DNA from: Nageia nagi
Lineage: Eukaryota; Pinophyta
Direction of reading: 5' to 3'
NCBI GenBank assembly: GCA_050084985.1
Contig: JBITNC010000001.1
Location: 58,404,001 to 58,468,000 of the forward strand
Length of the DNA stretch: 64,000 nucleotides
The stretch's first letter is position 1. Each line of letters opens with the position of its first letter. The notes beneath the pieces were generated by a model. That model made no database searches. It saw nothing but the letters and a program-made list of their open reading frames with translations, and was not told the DNA's origin. The translations under genes were made by a program, and so were the position numbers. Of this stretch, positions 60,713-64,000 are shown piece after piece.

Positions 60713-61440
60713 ATATATAGATGCCTAGAAATGAATTATTATTTATTAAATAATTCATTTTAGACCTTCAATGATATTTATTGTAAAAAGGGGTTAAAAT
60801 AATACCCAAGGTAATGTAATTAATGTAATGGACCATTGTACAATGTAAGAGGCTCAAATGTCTAAAAGGACTCCCCAAATGATGTAATTTATGATGATCC
60901 CAAGAATCCAAGAAGGCAAAGACGTTGCTATATAGAGATATCAAAGGCAACACAAAATCATCATATAAGGGCAAAAAAAGATCCTAGAGAAACTTCAACA
61001 AATGGAATATCACTCTATCCTACCAACAATGGTGTTTTGTAACACCACCTCTACATAGATCTATTAAAGCCTTCATTTTGCTTTTGCATGCTTTTATTTC
61101 TTTCATAATTCTATTTATTCTACAAGTCAATGAGTAGCACTTATGGTCCATTGGTGGTGTGCATATGGATGAATGCATCTTCCTGTCTGATGAATGGACT
61201 TATTTATATGATGTTTATGCAACTACAATAAAGGTACATTATTTATCATTATTTGTTTGATGTCATATTTCAAATATATGCTTCAATAATTATTGTAGAA
61301 AAATAGTGCTTCAATTATATCATTTATGCATTATTTGAGGTCTACATTTTATTGAACCTATCTGTTCGATTTATCTTTCCCTCTTGATGAGATATCAAAA
61401 GAATTTTGTAATAGATCTACACCATTAGTGGTGTTCATAG
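60713..61440 (+). repeat. 5' LTR of the + strand gypsy copy (right end approximate)
   Basis: Matches the reverse complement of 52130-52753 through at least 61340, in the same order. The start is blurred by a TA run where the other copy has TGTTGATGCC. The right end is placed only by the start of gag (ATG near 61469). I find no convincing PBS between them. Confidence 0.65.
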
Positions 61441-61468
61441 TTGTTCCTAGGCCAACAATGATATTAAC

Positions 61469-62620
61469 ATGGAAGAAGAAATTCAAGAAATGCTCAAAGG
61501 AATATGTACAATGCACAAAGAATTAAATGACCTAAAAGGGGATGGGTAGTTCATCGATAGTGCTAGATCCTATCACAGTGGTGCCACTTACCAATCCTAA
61601 GAATAGAAGGAGATCATAGCCAAATAAAGAAGACTATGATGATGTATTCATCTCACCCTTATCTAAGGATATTCATAATTTTCCCCTACCACCCAAGCAC
61701 AAGGATACCAAGTTTGATATGTTTAGTAGCGAACAAGACCCAAAACAACATCTTATCAGTTTTGAGGAGGAGTGCTTATGGAAATTAGGGATGAAGGAGA
61801 AGTTGATGGAAAAATTCTTCCCAAGGAGTTTGAAAGTGATGCTACTCAATGATTTTATAATCTACCTAGTGGTTCAATTGATTCTTTCAAATCATTCGTT
61901 AAGGTCTTTATAGGCCAATATAAGCACAATATCAAAGAGCAAAGCACTATTATAGAATTATGTGCACTGACGCAAGGGGGTAATGAAACCCTTAAGAAAT
62001 ACATCCCATGGTTTAAAAAGGTATGGTAATCCATTTGAAGAAAATCAATTTGAGAATGAATTTGGGTTATTTTTAGTGATATTGTAGCTATTCTTAATTT
62101 GCATGCTCCTAGCAATAAAAATGTTGGTTTTGGAGTATTGGTTCAAGAATTTTGCAAAAGGAGAAGGTATTACTTGCATTGGGTGAACACAAATATTCAC
62201 ATAATACTTTTAATAAAGAAATAGGAGAACATATGCCAATAAAGAAGAGAAAATTGTACATATGGATGATAAACCTGCTTCTCCTCCAAAATTGCAAACA
62301 TCAACCACTACAAAAGATTTCACATACACATTCCCAATTTAGCCAATGTTTATTATGAGGGATATCATGAAAAAAAGAATTATTATAGCCTTTAGAAATA
62401 TTTTTACATGATGATGACATTCCCATGGGCATATTCGAATGCTTATTGCACATATCACCAAAGAAAGGGAGATGCTACAAATTTTTGTAAGTCACTAGAG
62501 GCGCTATATTGGATCTTATCGCTTAAGGAAAATATCAAATTGATGAAAATGCTTCAAATTCAAGCCATACAATTAATATTATTACAATTTAAAAGGAGGT
62601 GTGTGTAGGTTGAGAAGAGG
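61469..62620 (+). pseudogene. Gypsy gag (+ strand copy at right edge)
   Basis: Gag beginning MEEEIQEMLKGICTMHKELN at about 61469. Next come DYDDVFISPLSKDIHNFPLP near 61630-61690, the gag core MFSSEQDPKQHLISFEEECL (61719 onward), then FYNLPSGSI-like wording after a frame change near 61855. A knuckle remnant, CTYHQRKGDATNFC, lies near 62447-62490; its central GH is GD, so a zinc-binding His is lost. Several frameshifts and stops interrupt it. Confidence 0.82.
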
Positions 62621-63440
62621 ACATCCATGCCATATTCCTAATCTGATTACTATAGAACAAGTAAGTATACGACCTAATCTAAAGACATGTAGTATGATTG
62701 AATAGTTAAAAAATACACCTACCAAAATTAGCTTTATGATATCATTTCTACATATACAACACATAGAGAGATCCTATATGCTTTTTTTAAAAAAGAAATT
62801 GTCCCTACTAATATGCCAACCACCATGTTTTCTAAGAAGCTTAGGGCTATCCAAGAATGTGATGCTATCTCCTCTTATAAATATGAAAACTAAATAAGGA
62901 AATATTGGAGGAATGTTTAGGTTTGTATATTACACCTTTGATTGATGGATGGGAAATTGAAAGAAAAATGGTAGATAATGGGTTAGCTATAAATATATGT
63001 TCCCATCGCTTTTTAAATTAATTGCAAGAAAAAGGTGTAGAGATCCCTCCACTAGAAGAAGCTACATTCAGGATTAGAGTTTATGATAGTTCATATAAAA
63101 AACCAATGGGGATAGATACAATCATGATAACTATAGGAGTAAGGATAGTAGTAGTAAATTCCAGGTGGTTGATTCAAAATTATCCTATAATTTACTTTTT
63201 AGGTGACCTTGGCTTCATGATGATAGATGTAGTCCTTTATACTCTACATGGATAATTGAAATTTGAATTTTAGGGTGAGGCGCATACAATATTGGGAGAT
63301 CATGTTCCCTATGCACTATGTAATGTAGTAGATTTTGATTGCCTCACAATGATAGCCCCAAGATATGAAATTGAGCCCTTTAAATATGCCAAATTAGGGG
63401 AAAATATAGAAAAGCATGTTCAGATTATAAGATAAGGATG
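62621..63440 (+). pseudogene. Gypsy protease (+ strand copy at right edge)
   Basis: Protease loop MVDNGLAINICSH near 62970-63005, with the catalytic Asp kept. A stop in the loop region follows, then an open stretch (63022-63255) reading EKGVEIPPLEEATFRIRVYD and IIYFLGDLGFMMIDVVLYTL. After a further stop comes GEAHTILGDHVPYALCNVVD near 63270-63330. The order and wording equal those of the minus-strand copy, which is more decayed here. Confidence 0.82.
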
Positions 63441-64000
63441 GGATCATACAAAATTGAAGGTGTTGATTTATTTACATCCTTTAAAGATTTGGGATGACCC
63501 AAAATTCTTTATATTGAGGACCATCAGTGATGTGTGATCCTCCTTGAAGGCCACCAGTGGTATGGAAATAATGAAGATGTTGAAGGTTCTTATTCTATTA
63601 TATTTATCATGCCCACTAAAGATCCTCCAATGCAAGAACCATTATATTCTAAAATGGGTAAACTCTTTCCATCTCCTTTTATTCATAAATACATGATACA
63701 AAATTGTAATATAAAGGGGGAGGCTTAGGTAGAAATGAATAATCAATGCCTCTCTTCCTAATAACTCTAAAGCTTAAATGACTAAAAAGGGATTGGGTAG
63801 TGATGGAAGTGTAAAACAAATATGGGGACCAATTAAGTTTGTTAAAGAGTGCAATTTGATTGAATTATCTGATGATATTGATAATGGTTTATGGATTGAT
63901 GATACTCTTCCATTTGAATTTATTATTTTACTACTGATGATGATATTCTTGAATACTTGGGGGCACATTTAAAGTTTCCCAAATCTAATGAGAGAAGAAA
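63441..64000 (+). pseudogene. Gypsy protease-RT linker, continuing past the window
   Basis: Acidic linker with open stretches 63534-63728 and 63778-63972 (for example VKECNLIELSDDIDNGLWID). No catalytic motif. By comparison with the minus-strand copy the RT should begin some hundred bases beyond the window end. Confidence 0.6.

Noticed and set aside
61405-61440. TGGTGTTCATAG as a primer-binding site for the right-edge gypsy copy
   Set aside because: Too many differences from common plant tRNA-complementary sites, and the LTR end before it is not a clear CA.

Overview
The window looks like nuclear DNA from a seed plant with a large, repeat-rich genome. It is very AT-rich, contains no intact host gene, and is packed with decayed LTR retrotransposons (both Ty3/gypsy and Ty1/copia). 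It also carries fragments of plant-only families: pentatricopeptide repeat (PPR) proteins and the plant mobile domain (PMD). The wording of the PPR fragments and the very long solo LTR make a gymnosperm my best guess, but this is inference.

Layout. (1) 1-8035: a degenerate + strand gypsy element (gag, protease, RT, RNase H, integrase). (2) 8036-25676: a long stretch with little recognisable content except a minus-strand PMD gene, split by a 9.0-kb copia element. The copia element (14173-23175, minus strand) is the best-preserved unit in the window: two ~500-bp LTRs about 2% different, a 5-bp target duplication AATCT, PBS, PPT, TATA boxes and a complete but broken gag-pol. Its 3-kb leader carries PPR-like repeats and a GC-rich insert. 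At 25677 there is a candidate LTR start behind a polypurine tract, so gypsy element 1 plus the antisense PMD gene may be one giant element. (3) 27.9-31.4 kb: nothing recognised. (4) 31443-34463: a 3'-truncated + strand copia element. (5) 35.5-39.3 kb: a gypsy gag scrap, a CACTA-like terminus, a strong hairpin, and a field of diverged long repeats. (6) 40293-44757: a 4,465-bp solo LTR flanked by TTGGG, with an 85-bp tandem array inside. (7) 46.3-47.1 kb: a PPR pseudogene fragment. (8) 48.6-64.0 kb: a patchwork of gypsy pieces. These are a + strand gag-RT piece cut at about 52130, a minus-strand copy with its 3' LTR (52130-59030), a + strand RT-RNase H-integrase scrap (59030-60440), and a + strand copy starting with its LTR at about 60713 and running off the window.

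No gene here looks able to make its full protein. The content is best read as layered insertions, solo-LTR formation, and decay. In the copia element the premature stops look like C-to-T changes, as expected for methylated plant transposons. All homology calls come from reading translations by eye; no database search was run.
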